A stretch of DNA of 64,000 nucleotides from Chlorops oryzae (GCA_020466095.1 CM035808.1:51807388-51871387); one strand, 5' to 3'; counted from the first letter of the stretch, positions 1 through 11,480 are shown. Notes: generated by a model not told the origin, from the sequence alone. A program made the numbers and translations.

Positions 1-1242
1 TTGAGCGAAGCGGTGATGCAAAATCTTCACTTGCTCCCATCGCGTAGTGAGGGGCAAACCTGCCTGTGATTCTTCGGGCCATGCTGTGAGAGCGGCTTCT
101 CAGAAGAAGTGTCCGGGCGTCAGTGCCAACAGGTCTACAGGATCTTCCGACATCGTAGTGAGCGGACGCGAGTTTAAGACTAATTAAATTCGTGCGAGCA
201 ATGTAGCGAATTCTTCAAACGAGAATTTGTGTGGGCCAGCCACCTTGACGAAGTGAATCTTGAAGCTTTTGACCGCCGCCTCCCATAATCCACCCGTATG
301 AAATACGTGTGGGCAGGCCGCGCTGTCCTTTGAACTGATCCAGATCAGAAGGAGGCAGTGGATAATTCGGAGCACAACTCCAGATGAATAGCTTTTCAGA
401 TATAGGGCGGTTCGAAGAGTGGAGCTTTTGATGTCGAATAGTCCGGCAAAATCGACGCCTGTGTGGGTGAATGGTAGTGATAACGTCAATCTTTCCGCTG
501 GCAACGCGGCCATCATTTGCGTCTTCACTCGTTGCTTATAGATGGTGCACGTATGACAGCGAGTGATGCAGCTTTTGATTTTCCGTTTCAATCGCGCGAT
601 GAAGAAATTCTGTCGCACCATGCAAAACATAAGTTGAGCGCCGCCACGCAAGTGCGCTTTGTGTACGAATTCCAAATACAAGCGGCAAAACGTAGAGGCG
701 GCAGGTATGATGATCGGATATCTTTCGTCTACCGTAAGATCTGCATGAATCAGTCGTCCATTGACACGCAAAATGCCGTTTTCATCAAGCATGGGATTTA
801 GGGGTAATAAAGCACTTTTTCTCCCGAGGGGCTTTCCTTCGCTTAAATCCTGATATTCGAGTGGATAGTGCAAGGTCTGCGAAAATAAAATTAAACGATT
901 TCTCGCTAACGTCAGTTCATCTTGTGACAGAGTAAGTGTGGTGGGATGTGGTGTAATGACGGTGAATTCGGCCGCCTTCCGCTCTTCAATAGTTGAAGAT
1001 GATGGGGGTTCAAACTGAGGCCATTTCTCTGGCGATTCTACGAGCCATGACGGCCCGTGCCACCAGTGCGAATTTTCACAGAGATCCTGAGCTAGCATTC
1101 CTCGGGTACACAATTCAGCTGGATTGTCTCGCGATCGCACATGGCGCCATCGAGTGTTGCCAACGTTGGTTAGAATTTGGAAAATTCGATTGGCGATGTA
1201 AGTTTTCCATGCATTCAGAGGACGTTTCAGCCATGCCAGCAC
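1..1242 (-). pseudogene. BEL/Pao integrase region, broken and partly deleted
   Basis: The fragment from 1242 to 184 starts at the end of RNase H (VLAWLKRP, then RHVRSRDNPAEL typical of BEL). It continues through the integrase zinc-binding region (CITRCHTCTIYKQ) and the first catalytic aspartate in HTGVDFAGLFDIK. The core then jumps from the LKSYSSGVV region to HTGGLWEAAVKSFKIHF, so the part that should carry the second catalytic aspartate is missing or garbled. After a break, 183-1 continues in another frame with EDPVDLLALTPGHFF, the usual distal BEL integrase segment, followed by an in-frame stop. The integrase is therefore non-functional as read. Confidence 0.85.
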
Positions 1243-1257
1243 GATCGAGGCGTCTGA

Positions 1258-1758
1258 CTATAAAACCTTTTGATGTTCGTGAATATGAAGCTGAGCATTG
1301 ATCGATTTAATTAGTCTGGACAGAAGAACGGCGGCGCAGAGTTCGAGGCGCGGTAGGCTGACAGTTTGCAACGGAGCCACCTTCGATTTCACTGTAAGCA
1401 AGTGAGCATAAACTTGGTTGGGGCTCTCGATGCGGAGGTAGAGTGCTGCACAATATGCTCGCTCCGATGCATCGCAGAATCCGTGGAGCTGAACTGTGAC
1501 AGTAGGATCGTAGTGCACCCATCTCGGAATTTGAATTTGCTCGGTGAATGCCAAATCAATGACGAAAGCGTTCCAGCGTTCTAAAGGCTCATTCGACAAC
1601 CGTTGATCCCATTCAGTGCCTTCGAGCCACAGCTGTTGCATAAGCACCTTGGCGCGGATGATTATCGGTGTAAGCCATCCGGATGGGTCGAATAATTTCG
1701 CGATATCAGACAAAATCTGTCGCTTGGTCGTCGACGATGCGGCAGAATGAGTGCTCAA
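1258..1758 (-). pseudogene. BEL/Pao RNase H region
   Basis: The translation begins with ILSDIAKLFDPSGWLTPIII, the conserved BEL/Pao linker just before RNase H. It continues with HGFCDASERAYCAALYLR, carrying the first catalytic aspartate of RNase H, and with SLPRLELCAAVLLSRL, another family hallmark. It would remove template RNA during reverse transcription. The frame ends close to the start of the integrase fragment, so a frameshift near 1250 separates them. Confidence 0.85.
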
Positions 1759-2397
1759 CTTGTATGAAAAACGATCAGCAATGGTGTTCTAGCAATCCAT
1801 AGCATTTTGGCGTCACTGCCAGATGTAAATTTCAAAAATTCGGCATCCAGCAGGTGTGAAGGTGCGACATCCTTTAATAATTCGGCATGATTCGCGGTCA
1901 TCTTCTTCAACGGCAGAGCCGAGCGTGCGAATGAGTTGCGTTTATGCTGTACAGGCCGCTTCGAGTGTATGTCCGCCTGATAGGACGTCGTCGACGTATG
2001 TTTCATTCTTCAAAATGAATGCTGCTTGGGGATCGTCGTGCCCCGAGTCGTTTGCAAATTGATGAAGCGTTCGAATGGCCAAATATGGAGCACAGTTGAC
2101 TCCAAACGTCACGGTTTTTAATTCATAATCCTTGACTGGTCCGGTCTCTTCCTCGCGAAATAGGATGCGTTGAAATGCTCGATAATCTTCGTGCATCAGG
2201 ATCTGTCGATACATCTTTTTGATGTCCCCGTTGAATACGAAACGGTATAGGCGCCAGTTGAGAAAAAGGATGACCAGATCCGTTTGAAGCACTGGTCCGA
2301 CATGAAGCACATCGTTCAGCGATAAGGATGACGAGGTTTTTTGTGGCGCATTGAAAACGACGCGTACTTTGGTGGAGATACTCTCTGGCTTCATCAC
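1755..2397 (-). pseudogene. BEL/Pao reverse transcriptase region
   Basis: The fragment from 2397 to 1942 shows RT motifs in order: KPESISTKVRVVFNA, SLNDVLHVGPVL, the palm aspartate in FNGDIKKMYRQI, FGVNCAPYLAIRTL and the catalytic YVDD in NETYVDDVLSGG. The protein then continues in another frame between 2006 and 1755 (KKMTANHAELLKDVAP), which is the connection region. The catalytic box survives, but a frameshift at about 1950-2000 and missing N-terminal sequence between 2400 and 2500 disable the enzyme. Confidence 0.88.
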
Positions 2398-2502
2398 TGC
2401 ATGATGGGGAAGATAAAAGAAAGGAAATTATTTTCGTGTATAATTTTAGAGTTGGAGCATGGCTCCATGTGATCGTATTTTAGATATTCTGCTAACACTG
2501 AA

Positions 2503-3611
2503 TTATGAGTGTCGCGCAAAAGAGGCTGCTTTGCAAGCCATCTCTCCAGGCTCTGGCGTCAGCGCTCCGAATCGTGATACACTTAAGCGTAGGGCGGATT
2601 TGGAAAATTCGACCTTAAATGGTAGACGTACGACATATCTACCTTCGGAATTCCTAACGGTGGTGTGAGCATAAAGCTCTTCCCAATAAACGTCCTCTGA
2701 AAGAGGCGGAAGGAAATTTGAAACTTCGTCTTGTTCCCAAAACGACTTGAGTAGCTCGGGGAGCGACTCGTGGGCGTCTCCGGAGGAGACCTGCGTCGTA
2801 AACGCTTCACTCAAATACCACCCGAACACTGAGTTTTGTGCTATGAGGCTTCCTCCTACATGCATTTTAACACTAGGTCGCAATAATTTTGGCATGATAT
2901 CGGAGCCAGTGACCATATCGATGCGGCCCTGACGTGTAAAATGTGGGTCGGCCAGCTCAAACGATGAAGTTTCTTGGGGATCCAAACCGGAGACCCTTTT
3001 GGCCAATTGGTCAATTTTGGCAGCACCACTGCGTCAATCTCTTCCTCAAACGTTGAACGAGGCGATGTGAGCATGATGGTGCACCCCTTTTTCGAAATTT
3101 GAGTGCATTTGCTGCCCATGCCGGACACATTGCATACTTTGGGGGTTTTTGGAAGCGGCAACTGCAGCTGCATCCGCTGAGTGATAAATGTCCTTTGCGA
3201 GTCCTGATCTAAGACTGCTCGCCCCAAAAATATTTCTCCCTTATGTACAATATGTGCGATGGCCGTCGGCAAAAGGACCAGGGTGGGACTGACGGAGACG
3301 TGTGCATGTGCTTGTGACGTAAAACGAGTAGGAGCGCTCACGGCATTTGAGGTCTGCGACTGCGCACAACTATGCGCCGGTTGGCTCGCCGGGGACGAAC
3401 CCATCTCCGAGGAAGATGGCAGTGAGGGTGAAGAAACTTGGCTATCCAGTTTTGTGGCAGCATTCGGAAAATGCAGCAAAGTATGGTGGCGTTGTTGGCA
3501 CATCTCACAGTTGAAGTTACTAGGACATTTGGATTTCTGATGCTTAGTAGCAAGACAGTTGAGGCAGCGCTTGCAGTTTGTTGCAACCTTGAAGCGTCCT
3601 GCGACCAGCAT
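2503..3611 (-). pseudogene. BEL/Pao gag zinc knuckles and aspartic protease
   Basis: The fragment 3611-2856 carries cysteine/histidine knuckles (CKRCLNCLATKHQKSKCP, then CEMCQQRHHTLLH). The retropepsin-like region reads VLDQDSQRTFI where copy 2 has LLDQGSQRKFL, so the glycine after the catalytic Asp-Gln is replaced by aspartate. From about 3006 the protein continues in a second frame through LADPHFTRQGRIDMV and the IMPKLLRP stretch to FGWYLSEAF, aligning with copy 2. One frameshift near 3000 and the altered protease loop indicate loss of function. Confidence 0.85.
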
Positions 3612-3699
3612 TTTTAGAAATTGTGCACACTGCCGTGAAGGATGATTTCCATGGCATAAAAAGCACGATCCGGCGGTCTGCTCTTGTGCATGGAATGGG

Positions 3700-4680
3700 T
3701 TAGTTGACGAACTCGATGGACTCGACGATACAAGTTGCGCTTTGGAAGCTAAAAAGGCGCTCGACGACTTCGTATCTGTTGCCGAAAAATTCGTTTATCT
3801 GTTTCCAAGTTGGAAGCTCTCGATGCGATGAAAGTGATTGCTCCCAATGCGCAATCGTAGGAGCCGGCAAGCGACTGGAGCAGAAATGGACTAACATAGC
3901 ATCCCAAAAGTCGACAACTCCTTGGTTCTCCATCATCGTGATGCGCTCGTTGACAGTGTTTTCTATTCGCAGAATCCCTTCGCTGATTTCTTAATCAAAA
4001 GCTGGCAGATCAAACAGGGTTTTCAGCTGGTGGTCGATTAAGATGCGTTTATTTTCGTAACGCGCCTTCAGAGCTTCCCAAGGATGCACGAAATTTGCTC
4101 CACAATGTGGATAACCTCGAACAATCGCTCCTGCCGCACTCATCGTCTTGCTGTGAAGATAAAAGAGCTTCTGCACAGGTGGCAGCCTAAGAATGTTCAC
4201 ATATATCCCGGTGAACCTATCACGAAACGCTGGCGATACGTTGTTTCCTCCGGAAAAGATCGCAACATCGCAGGGAGGCACCTTAATCAAATGATCGTAT
4301 GTGATCGCTTCGGAGAAATGCGGAGGCGCATGTGTGCTGGAAAACGGTTGTTGATGTTGCGAACGGATCCGTGGCACGTTTTTAAGTTGAGCCCGAGCGA
4401 TCATTTGAAGGTCGCGGCATTCGTTATATGCATCTTGAGCGAGTGAAGCGACCTCGTCAGACCGTTCTTCATGGGCACTTGCAACTTTGAAAGCCTGGTT
4501 GACCCGCTGCCAACAAGAACAAAGTTCTTCAATTTTGATTTCCAGCAGAGATTCCGTCTGATTAAGGGGGTCACTTTTCATAACTGCGTCGCAGAAGCTC
4601 TTAAGTTGCTCCACCGCGTGGTTGAATTGCCTATCGAGCGACAAGCTGTTGTAAAAAATAAATTGACTCGGGCTCCACAA
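3700..4680 (-). pseudogene. BEL/Pao gag N-terminal part
   Basis: The translation from 4680 includes FNHAVEQLKSFCDAVMKSDP and NQTESLLEIKIEELCSCWQR, then FSGGNNVSPAFRDRF, and stops after HQLKTLFDLPAFD. The next piece (3936-3700, MMENQGVVDFWDAMLVHF, RELPTWKQINEFFGNRYE) is in the same frame, so one stop near 3990 separates them. Copy 2 at 35793 is uninterrupted across the matching stretch. The product would be the structural capsid protein of the retrotransposon particle. Confidence 0.88.
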
Positions 4681-5540
4681 GCAGTTTAGAAAAAGAAATA
4701 GATAAATAGTTAGGTGTTACTGTAATAAACTTTACGCAATACTCGCCGACGTTCGTATAATTTCCTCTTCAGCGCAGTGAGTCTTCGATTTCGATGTGCA
4801 AGACTTATTTGCGCAAATTATGCCAGGATTCGGCAAGACCAGTCGTAGGGAGCTGTGATAAGTCGACTTCTCGTGATCAATCAATCACATTCAACAATTA
4901 GGTGGGCTGCTTCCAAGAGAAATATAAGCAATCGTGGCAGATAATAAATAATTGCTCTACGCTGAAATGTAAATTAGAATATGAAGCAGTCGCAGCAAAA
5001 TATGTGCGACCAATGCCGACCGTAGCGCTCCTGAAATATGACCTTCGCAACACCCGCACAAAACTCACACCCCAAATTCAATTAAAGAAAATCAAATCGT
5101 TTCAATAAAATTCAATGAAATCGCAATAATATTCAAATAATTTATTTATTTGCAAGACTTTTCATAAGAATTTCAAATTCTAATCATAACACTTTCATAT
5201 GCGCATTATTAGCAGTTCAAACATCGAAGCATATACTTTGTGATGTTGTATGCCCATGTGCACATGTACGTTACCGACCGTCAAACAGCGGAGCTGACAT
5301 ACCACACTCTTCGAAAATATTGTTGCTTTTGTTTCTAGAATGCACGCTCGATCGATATATGTTTGACGTTCGATGTTCGATGTGCGCTTGTTAGTGCTTC
5401 AGAAATCAGAAGCAAGTTGCGACACACGGTGGAGAAACTGACCTACGCAATGAGTATGACTGACTGTATGTTTTCGCGAAGCATATACATATGTAGGTAT
5501 ATCCACTCGCATGAACACCAAGAACGTTTGGTCTATTGTT
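4681..5540. other. Unassigned stretch, possible BEL leader/LTR
   Basis: This lies directly upstream of the BEL copy 1 gag in its own orientation, so it may contain the untranslated leader and 5' LTR. I see no TG...CA pair with a repeat partner in the window and no convincing open frame. The right part contains scattered ATCGATGTTCGATGTGCG-like sequence without recognisable function. Confidence 0.4.
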
Positions 5541-5720
5541 AGGATATAGGGTGCAAAGCACTCAGACTGAGTCAAGCGTATAATCGCACCCTTATTCCTA
5601 CTTTCAAATATAGGTTGCAAAGCGCTCAGACGAAATCGAGCGTTTAATGACATCTTTATTCCTATTTCCGAGATACAGGGTACCAAGCGCTCAGACAGTG
5701 TCAAGCGTATAATAGTCCCT
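5541..5720. repeat. Three imperfect tandem repeats of about 62-66 bp
   Basis: The core GATAYAGGGTRCMAAGCRCTCAGAC recurs at about 5547, 5611 and 5671, each copy followed by a GAGCGTWTAAT-like segment and, in the first two, by TTATTCCTA. Units differ by several substitutions. They sit next to the LTR-like region at 5740-6415 and may be 3' untranslated or subterminal sequence of a neighbouring retroelement. Confidence 0.75.
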
Positions 5721-5739
5721 ATAGTATCCCTTTATAAAA

Positions 5740-6415
5740 ATGAATAAGCAAAGGATTAAAGTTTATCCCTTATTTTTATTGAACAAATCCTTTCTCTGGC
5801 ACAAGTTTACACGTTGAAATTTACTCTCCGTCGCCGTGGTCGCTGGGTGGGTACGCACGTTAGAGTTGAGACGTCAAAACCAGTCTGCCCATCCAGTGGA
5901 CGCTGCTCCGGTTTTATAGGGAATTAGTGCTGATCCTGCATTTCCCCAGATCCGTGATCTCCGTTTATTTTCCCAAATTCTTCCTTGCACAGCTTTCAAT
6001 GTATAGCTTATGTTGTCCCGTTGTTGTTGTCCTAATACAATTCCACTCACTGATACTTATGCTGTCGTCGTTCTTGCCCTGGATCCGCTTTGAGCTCGTA
6101 CAACCCTCTGCACCCAGCTTCTTAAGTTGCTGCATCAATTTATGATTTGCAAGCTCGTGCCTTCCCTCATGCTACTTGCCCGTCTGCGTCTATCGTCATC
6201 GTCGTTCCAAAACCTCTCAGCTGTCGTTCGCTTGTTTATTTGTTTTGTATATTATCGTCGCGCAAATGTCGGTTTCATATTCCAATCACTTGCGTTCTTG
6301 CTTTGGTGATCGCGGCTGAGGTCTTTTGCATAGCGGTTGTAGTTATGCATTCATTCGTGAATAGAAGACCAGAAAATTGAGATAGGGAATCTTTGTGCGG
6401 TTCTGACTCACAACA
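5740..6415 (-). mobile_element. LTR of a Gypsy-type element, minus orientation
   Basis: On the minus strand the sequence begins TGTTGTGAGTCAGAACCGCA at 6415 and is preceded by the purine tract AGGGGAGGGA (6416-6425 on the plus strand as complement), the expected polypurine tract plus start of a 3' LTR. The LTR-like start at 30464 (TGTTGTGTGTCACAACCGCA) is similar, which supports the boundary. The far end, near 5720-5745, is uncertain, and the element interior right of 6426 is lost. Confidence 0.5.
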
Positions 6416-6519
6416 TCCCTCCCCTGTTTGGAGAAAATCGCTACCTAAACGATTTTCAGAATCTTAAGGCTGGTTAAGTCTGTTGGTATTGTGTCATTTG
6501 TGTTGTTTACCGCAACCAT

Positions 6520-7018
6520 TTAGGACTATAGGTCTAACTCTTCTTCTTCCTAATCCCTGCAATGTGTTAGAGCTATGCTGCTTCAACATATGCACATAGC
6601 ACGAGGAAAGGAGAAGCATGCCATGGCAGCGTAACATTTAGCTCTGCTGTGGTGAAATGCATTGCCACTTTTATTTTTAATTTTGGGCGATTTTCGAGTA
6701 CATTACATATAAAATATCTACCAAACTCATAAAATGCCATGAAAAGCTTGAAAAACATAAAACTAATCAAGGATTTTCAATATTAAGGAGAAATAGAAAT
6801 TGTTCTTTTAGTCCTACCTTGTGCACATAACTTTTTGATCACACTGTTTCAGCAAAAATAATAAATTTTATGTACAATCAAATTCGTAGCCGTAGTCAAA
6901 AATGTATGTCAATTTATTACAAAATGAAAACAATCGCGCACATTAAGCAAAAATAAATCGTAATATATTTATTAAAGTTTTAATTATGAACTTTTCAAGC
7001 AATATAAAAAACCGAGCT
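6520..7018. repeat. Dispersed repeat, inverted copy at 59873-60383
   Basis: The stretch is about 80 percent identical by eye to the reverse complement of 59873-60383. Landmarks shared by both are TCTAACTCTTCTTCTTCC, CCCTGCAATGTGTTAGAGCT, GATCACACTGTTTCAGCAAA and the AAAAAACCGAGC end. No coding sequence is evident, so it is probably a non-autonomous element of unknown class. Confidence 0.8.
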
Positions 7019-7039
7019 GACGCCGTGTTTCTTTGTTAA

Positions 7040-7420
7040 TTTTCTTGCAAGTGGCATCATAGTGCCGCTTTGTGTCTACCCGTATTGTTGTTGGTAGCTT
7101 TCTGGTGAATTTCTCGAATTTGTTGAATTTCCTATTCCTGCTTAAGGTTTTTGTTGGTAGCTTTTTGGTGAATGTCCACAATTTGTTGAATTTCCTATAC
7201 CTGCCTAATGGTGTATTTCCCCATCGCGGCAGAGGCTTTTCGACGTGGACAGTTAGACCTACAGTCCTACATGACTGCAACTGATGTTGTTGTTCGTTTA
7301 AAATTTCTTCTAATGTTTTTTATTTTGTTGGGTATTCCAAGTCGAAACAATGTGTTGAAATCATGTTGGCGCTGTTGCTTTGGCGGCAAGCCGTTGTTGT
7401 TTGGCGTACATATATATATA
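7040..7420 (-). pseudogene. Unidentified degraded minus-strand coding remnant
   Basis: Minus-strand frames between 7485 and 6984 give Asn/Gln/Lys-rich peptides. One contains two direct copies of an about 22-residue segment (RNRKFNKFEKFTRKLP and RYRKFNKLWTFTKKLP), caused by a 66-bp tandem duplication in the DNA at about 7085-7205. It may be a remnant of a retroelement gag. Similar low-complexity minus-strand frames resume at 10210-10765 on the other side of the inserted 7421-10208 element. I do not recognise the family. Confidence 0.3.
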
Positions 7421-10208
7421 TTAGGGTGTCCCAAGATATAAGGGAGGGTTTTATTTTCCCAAAAATCGAAATGCATACCCTCCAATTTTTTTCTAAATGG
7501 TCCTATTAGCTTAAATATTAAATATTATTGGGATTGGAATACGATAACCCGTGCCGAATTGCCTTCGAAGTTTGGTATGAAGTCTCTTCAAATTGAGTCC
7601 CCCAAAAGTATGCATCGAAATTTTTTGATATTAAAAATCGTGGGTTTTCTTGAAAATATTGCAACATTACCACGATGTCAGAAATATATAGTGAAATAAT
7701 GTTTATCATCATCATAGCTCGAACAAAAGTTTTCTGGAAAATACTCAAAACTAGTAGGAAATTTTAGCCTTAAATATTGACATGCATACCTTAAGGGTAC
7801 AATTCATATCAAAATTCAACGCTTAAGATTTGTTAACCCTCTAACCGGAATGTGGTCCTCAAGGACCACATTCAAAATAGCTGAATTTCACCAAAGATCG
7901 ATTTCAATTGAATTCATACGTGTAACCACGGCTTTAAAAGTCTTTTCTTCCAACTGACTGCTCTATAAAGTAAAATAATAGTGTGCGAGATTTTCGCTTT
8001 TGAGCTCCTTAATGTTAAATAAGTTTAAAAATCTGTTTGGACTTGTGTTTAAATCAATTTAAATTTGGCCTGTTACAGGGTTAATATTCAAATATCTCAC
8101 TCATTTTTAATTTGACCTGGTAACATTATGGTTTAAAATGTTACCAATTTAATGGGCTTGCGATTATAAAATCTTTATAGTTTTATACGCAAGTGTTTGG
8201 TCTGGTAAAATATATTTAAAATCAGAAAAATTTTCTAAATGTTTAAGATTTTTTAATTTCCATAAGTTTGGTGGAGCTCTTTTTACTAGAGTATCTAACC
8301 TCAAAATTTTTTTGTCATGATAACAATCGCAAACTTAATGGTGTCAAGGTAGGACCACGCCCAGCCGAATGTCATTGGAACTTTTATATGCTAGCTAAGA
8401 AAGCTATAGCGCTCCAAAGTACGACGGTTTCATACTTCTATTGATAACATTAAGCAAATATAAAAGTTAAATCAAAATCGCACACGCTCAAAACCACCCG
8501 TCCCACCACACTATACACCCAACAAATTTTTCCATATAAAACTTGTTTTTAATTTAGAATGCCTTAAAATGTCATACAGACCTCAAAAATCTTGCCCTTA
8601 TGCAAAACGGTTTTAAAAAGTAATAATTTTTACCAAAAAACCTATTAAAATATTAAACAGTAATAGTTTTTGGGTATATAATAAGTGTTCTTTTTAGTAA
8701 AGAAACTCCAGTTATAGGTTGTAAATAAGGTCAGTGCACCACATAAGGCCCACCTTACACCTTTTCCATTGCTGCGTACAAAGTATTGATGATACAGGCC
8801 CGATTGTTTTTGTGTTGTTTTATTTGATAAATTTTCTATAAAATAACAAAAAATTCTACCAAAAAACCTTATCGGAAAAGCTCTTAAAATACGATTTAAA
8901 AAACGACTTTTTGGGCCTTACGAGGAACATGTGTACCTTAAAAGGCTCATTTATTCCTTGTTTGAGATTATGAACCCAAACCTGCATTTATTATTTTTGT
9001 TAGCTTAATAGGTTAAGCTATATTGTAAAAGCTAGTGAAAAAAATTTAAATAACAGAAACAATTCGTTTATTTGAAAAAAAAAAACCAATTAAATGTAAC
9101 TCAGCTTTTTTATATTACGAATAAAAAATAAAACACTATTTAAGGATAAAAAACGTATAGTTGCAGTTCGTCCTACTATTTTGACATCAGAGCAACTCAA
9201 AAAATGGTTTCTAAATGTCCGTCAGGGCATTTTTTTTTTTTTGTATGGGCCTTCAGAGGCTTTCCAAGAAAAAAAATTTGCAATAGAATTTTTTCCATAA
9301 ACATACCTCTGTATCTTCACAATAGAACAAAATTTTTTATTTTAAGAAAGCAACCCCCACAATTTCACTATAAATAATTATTTGTTAAGTGCGGACCACT
9401 ATAAAAATGCCATTTTTACGTCTCTGTTATATTCAATTGACTGTGGGCACCGCAAATATTGTGCGATTGTCTTAATTTTTTATTTCTGCGAAATAACTTG
9501 AGGACATGTTTCACCATGTGCAAGTACAAGAACATTTGATAGTTAAAATGAAAGTGGACCTTAAGAGGAAACGGGCTTTACGTGATGCACTTCTCTTACA
9601 AAGAGTTCTACGAGACTTATGAAAGTTAAAAAATCGGAAAAATCAACGATTTCCAAATTTTTTTCTGATTTACAATATATTTTACTTTACCATACATTGC
9701 GTATAAAATATTTAAACTTTTAAAACCACTATCCAGTTTCATTGGTAACATATTAAGCCCTTATATGTCCAGATCAAGTAAAAAATGTGCGAGATATTCG
9801 AGAATTAACAAATTTGAGGCGTTGAATTTTGATATGAATTGTACCCTCAAGGTATGCATGTCAATATTTAGGGCTAAAATCTCCTATTAGTTTTGAGTAT
9901 TTTCCAGAAAACTTTTGTTCGAGCTATGATGATGATAAACATTATTTCACTATATATTTCTGACATCGTGGTAATGTTGCAATATTTTCAAGAAAACCCA
10001 CGATTTTTAATATCAAAAAATTTCGATGCATACTTTTGGGGGACTCAATTTGAAGAGACTTCATACCAAACTTCGAACGAAATTCGGCACGGGTTATCGT
10101 ATTCCAATCTCAATAATATTTAATATTTAAGCTAATAGGACCATTTAGAAAAAAATTGGAGGGTATGCGTTTCCGAAAAATTAATTTCACATTTTTGGGA
10201 CACCCTAA
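7421..10208. mobile_element. 2.8-kb non-coding DNA transposon with long inverted arms
   Basis: The ends are TTAGGGTGTCCCAAG and its complement TTGGGACACCCTAA, both embedded in a TATATATA tract, suggesting a TA target. The inverted arms match from 7421 to about 8300 and from 10208 back to about 9600, after allowing for the insertion at 7837-8080. The mirror peptides that can be translated from the two arms (7748-7518 and 9893-10123) are products of the inversion, not genes. The centre (8300-9600) is AT-rich with no transposase. This looks like a non-autonomous mariner-like or foldback element. Confidence 0.8.
7837..8080. mobile_element. piggyBac-type MITE with TTAA duplication
   Basis: A 244-bp segment beginning CCCTCTAACCGG and ending TGTTACAGGG is flanked by TTAA at 7833-7836 and 8081-8084. 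The opposite arm of the host element (near 9805-9815) carries the uninterrupted site with a single TTAA, so this is a direct filled-site versus empty-site comparison. CCC...GGG ends with a TTAA duplication are diagnostic of the piggyBac superfamily. Just inside the left end lies the palindrome TGGTCCTCAAGGACCA. Confidence 0.85.
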
Positions 10209-10209
10209 T

Positions 10210-10828
10210 ATATATATATATTTTTTTTGTTTGCTGGTGCAAGTGATTCGGCATTGATCTTGAAGACACAGACGACCAATGTTGGAAATTTTGTTTCTGG
10301 ATGCTTATATTGTTTCGGGAGGCAATTTTGGCTCCCTACTCTCCCCTTCCTAGTATTGATTTTTGTCGGTAGTGTTAATTTTTTGGTCATTTTGATCCAG
10401 GGCAGATTTGATGTTATCGTGTGGTAGACCTATTGCTGATGATGTGTTGGAGTGGTGGCCACGTAATATTTATCTTAAATTAATTATTCCTGCTTACTTC
10501 TAAAATGATATTTCGATTCTTTAAATGTACTTTTTTTCTCTAAAGGTTGTCTGCCTTTTTTCCTTGTTTTCATTTGTTTTAATATTTTGGTTAAATTTTC
10601 CCGTTCAATTTTTAATAATTTGTCTATTTGTAGTTCGTTTTCCTCCCATTCTATTAATAAATTCGCCAGAAAAGCTCGAGTTATTTTTAATGTATTTGTT
10701 TCAAATTTCTCTGAATTCCTTTGTAGTAAAAAAAAAAATGCATGAACAAATCGAATCACAAACATACCGCAATCTATTCAATTTTGTTGCTGTGGGCATT
10801 TAGGGTATACCCATTTTAATTCTTCGTC
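10210..10828 (-). pseudogene. Unidentified degraded minus-strand coding remnant with coiled-coil region
   Basis: The frame 10765-10484 is 93 codons and contains a Lys/Glu/Leu-rich stretch (EWEENELQIDKLLKIERENL) likely to form a coiled coil. A second frame 10390-10205 gives a Lys/Pro-rich peptide. Both may belong to the broken unit whose other part lies at 7040-7420. No homology is recognised, and the chance of a spurious AT-rich frame is real. Confidence 0.25.
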
Positions 10829-10928
10829 NNNNNNNNNNNNNNNNNNNNNNNNNNNNNNNNNNNNNNNNNNNNNNNNNNNNNNNNNNNNNNNNNNNNNNNN
10901 NNNNNNNNNNNNNNNNNNNNNNNNNNNN
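10829..10928. other. Assembly gap (100 N)
   Basis: Exactly 100 undetermined bases, a standard placeholder for a scaffold gap of unknown size. Confidence 0.99.
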
Positions 10929-11400
10929 ATTTTGTTACTTGTTTCGGGGTCGTCCTCTTCGCCGTTGTCAGTTGTCTCAAGTTTGAGGTAACTTCTGTTT
11001 CGAAGTTTTCGGACTGCACAATATTTCTGATGTCGTGCTGAACACGAGTGCAGCGCGGAAGGTTTCCGTTGATCTATATGCAAATATGCCCATAGTATAT
11101 TTTTACCATAGCTTATTTCACGGAAATCTAGGAAATTTATATTGACCTGAAAAACACTTAACTTTATTGCAAAGTCCAAACGCCAACTCTTTCAACGGGG
11201 GGCTTTTTTGATATATAATTTTTTTCCCTATATTTCCGATGGACCAGCCGCTATAAGCTATCACTTTTAATTCAAGTATATTCATTATTATCACACTGAC
11301 TTAACATTGGTTAGCACCCAAAACACCCCTTTGAATTATCCCTCGAACAAATTGAACACTTTGATGATTTATGGCCAGTGGTAGGTAGAAAAAAAGTCTT
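10929..11400. other. Unassigned AT-rich stretch
   Basis: Nothing recognisable on either strand between the gap and the tRNA-like sequence. No open frame of note apart from those running through the N block. Confidence 0.6.
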
Positions 11401-11480
11401 GCCCACGTTGGGAATCGAACCCATAACCTCCAGATTGAGAGGCGAATATCCTACAACTATACTTCTGTCAGCTACACAAA
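11401..11480 (-). repeat. tRNA-like module (SINE head or tRNA pseudogene)
   Basis: On the minus strand a box-A-like TAGCTGACAGAAG is followed about 40 bases later by a perfect box B, GGGTTCGATTCCC, and an acceptor-like tail. The cloverleaf is imperfect and there is no clear anticodon arm. The downstream sequence contains palindromic ATTCGAATA motifs (11530-11600) rather than a recognisable SINE tail. Confidence 0.5.

Larger units (their letters stand above)
1..4680 (-). mobile_element. BEL/Pao LTR retrotransposon, copy 1, decayed, cut by window edge
   Basis: Read on the minus strand, fragments follow in the order gag, zinc knuckles, aspartic protease, reverse transcriptase, RNase H, integrase, which is the gag-pol order of BEL/Pao elements. 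Frames break repeatedly, so this copy cannot encode a full polyprotein. Its gag and protease are clearly homologous to the copy at 34062-41283, with shared stretches such as NQTESL, HQLKTLFDLP and RIDMV-GSDIMPKLLRP, so both belong to one family or close sister families. The 3' end lies beyond position 1. The 5' LTR should lie above 4680 but I could not delimit it, and it does not resemble the LTR of copy 2. Confidence 0.9.

Noticed and set aside
7518..7748. Two nearly identical 76-codon frames at 7518-7748 (-) and 9893-10123 (+)
   Set aside because: They are mirror images created by the inverted arms of one element, with no recognisable domain and no transposase features.
10484..10765. Coiled-coil frame as a confident gag gene
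   Set aside because: No knuckle, no capsid motif and no neighbouring pol on that strand, so only kept as a low-confidence remnant.
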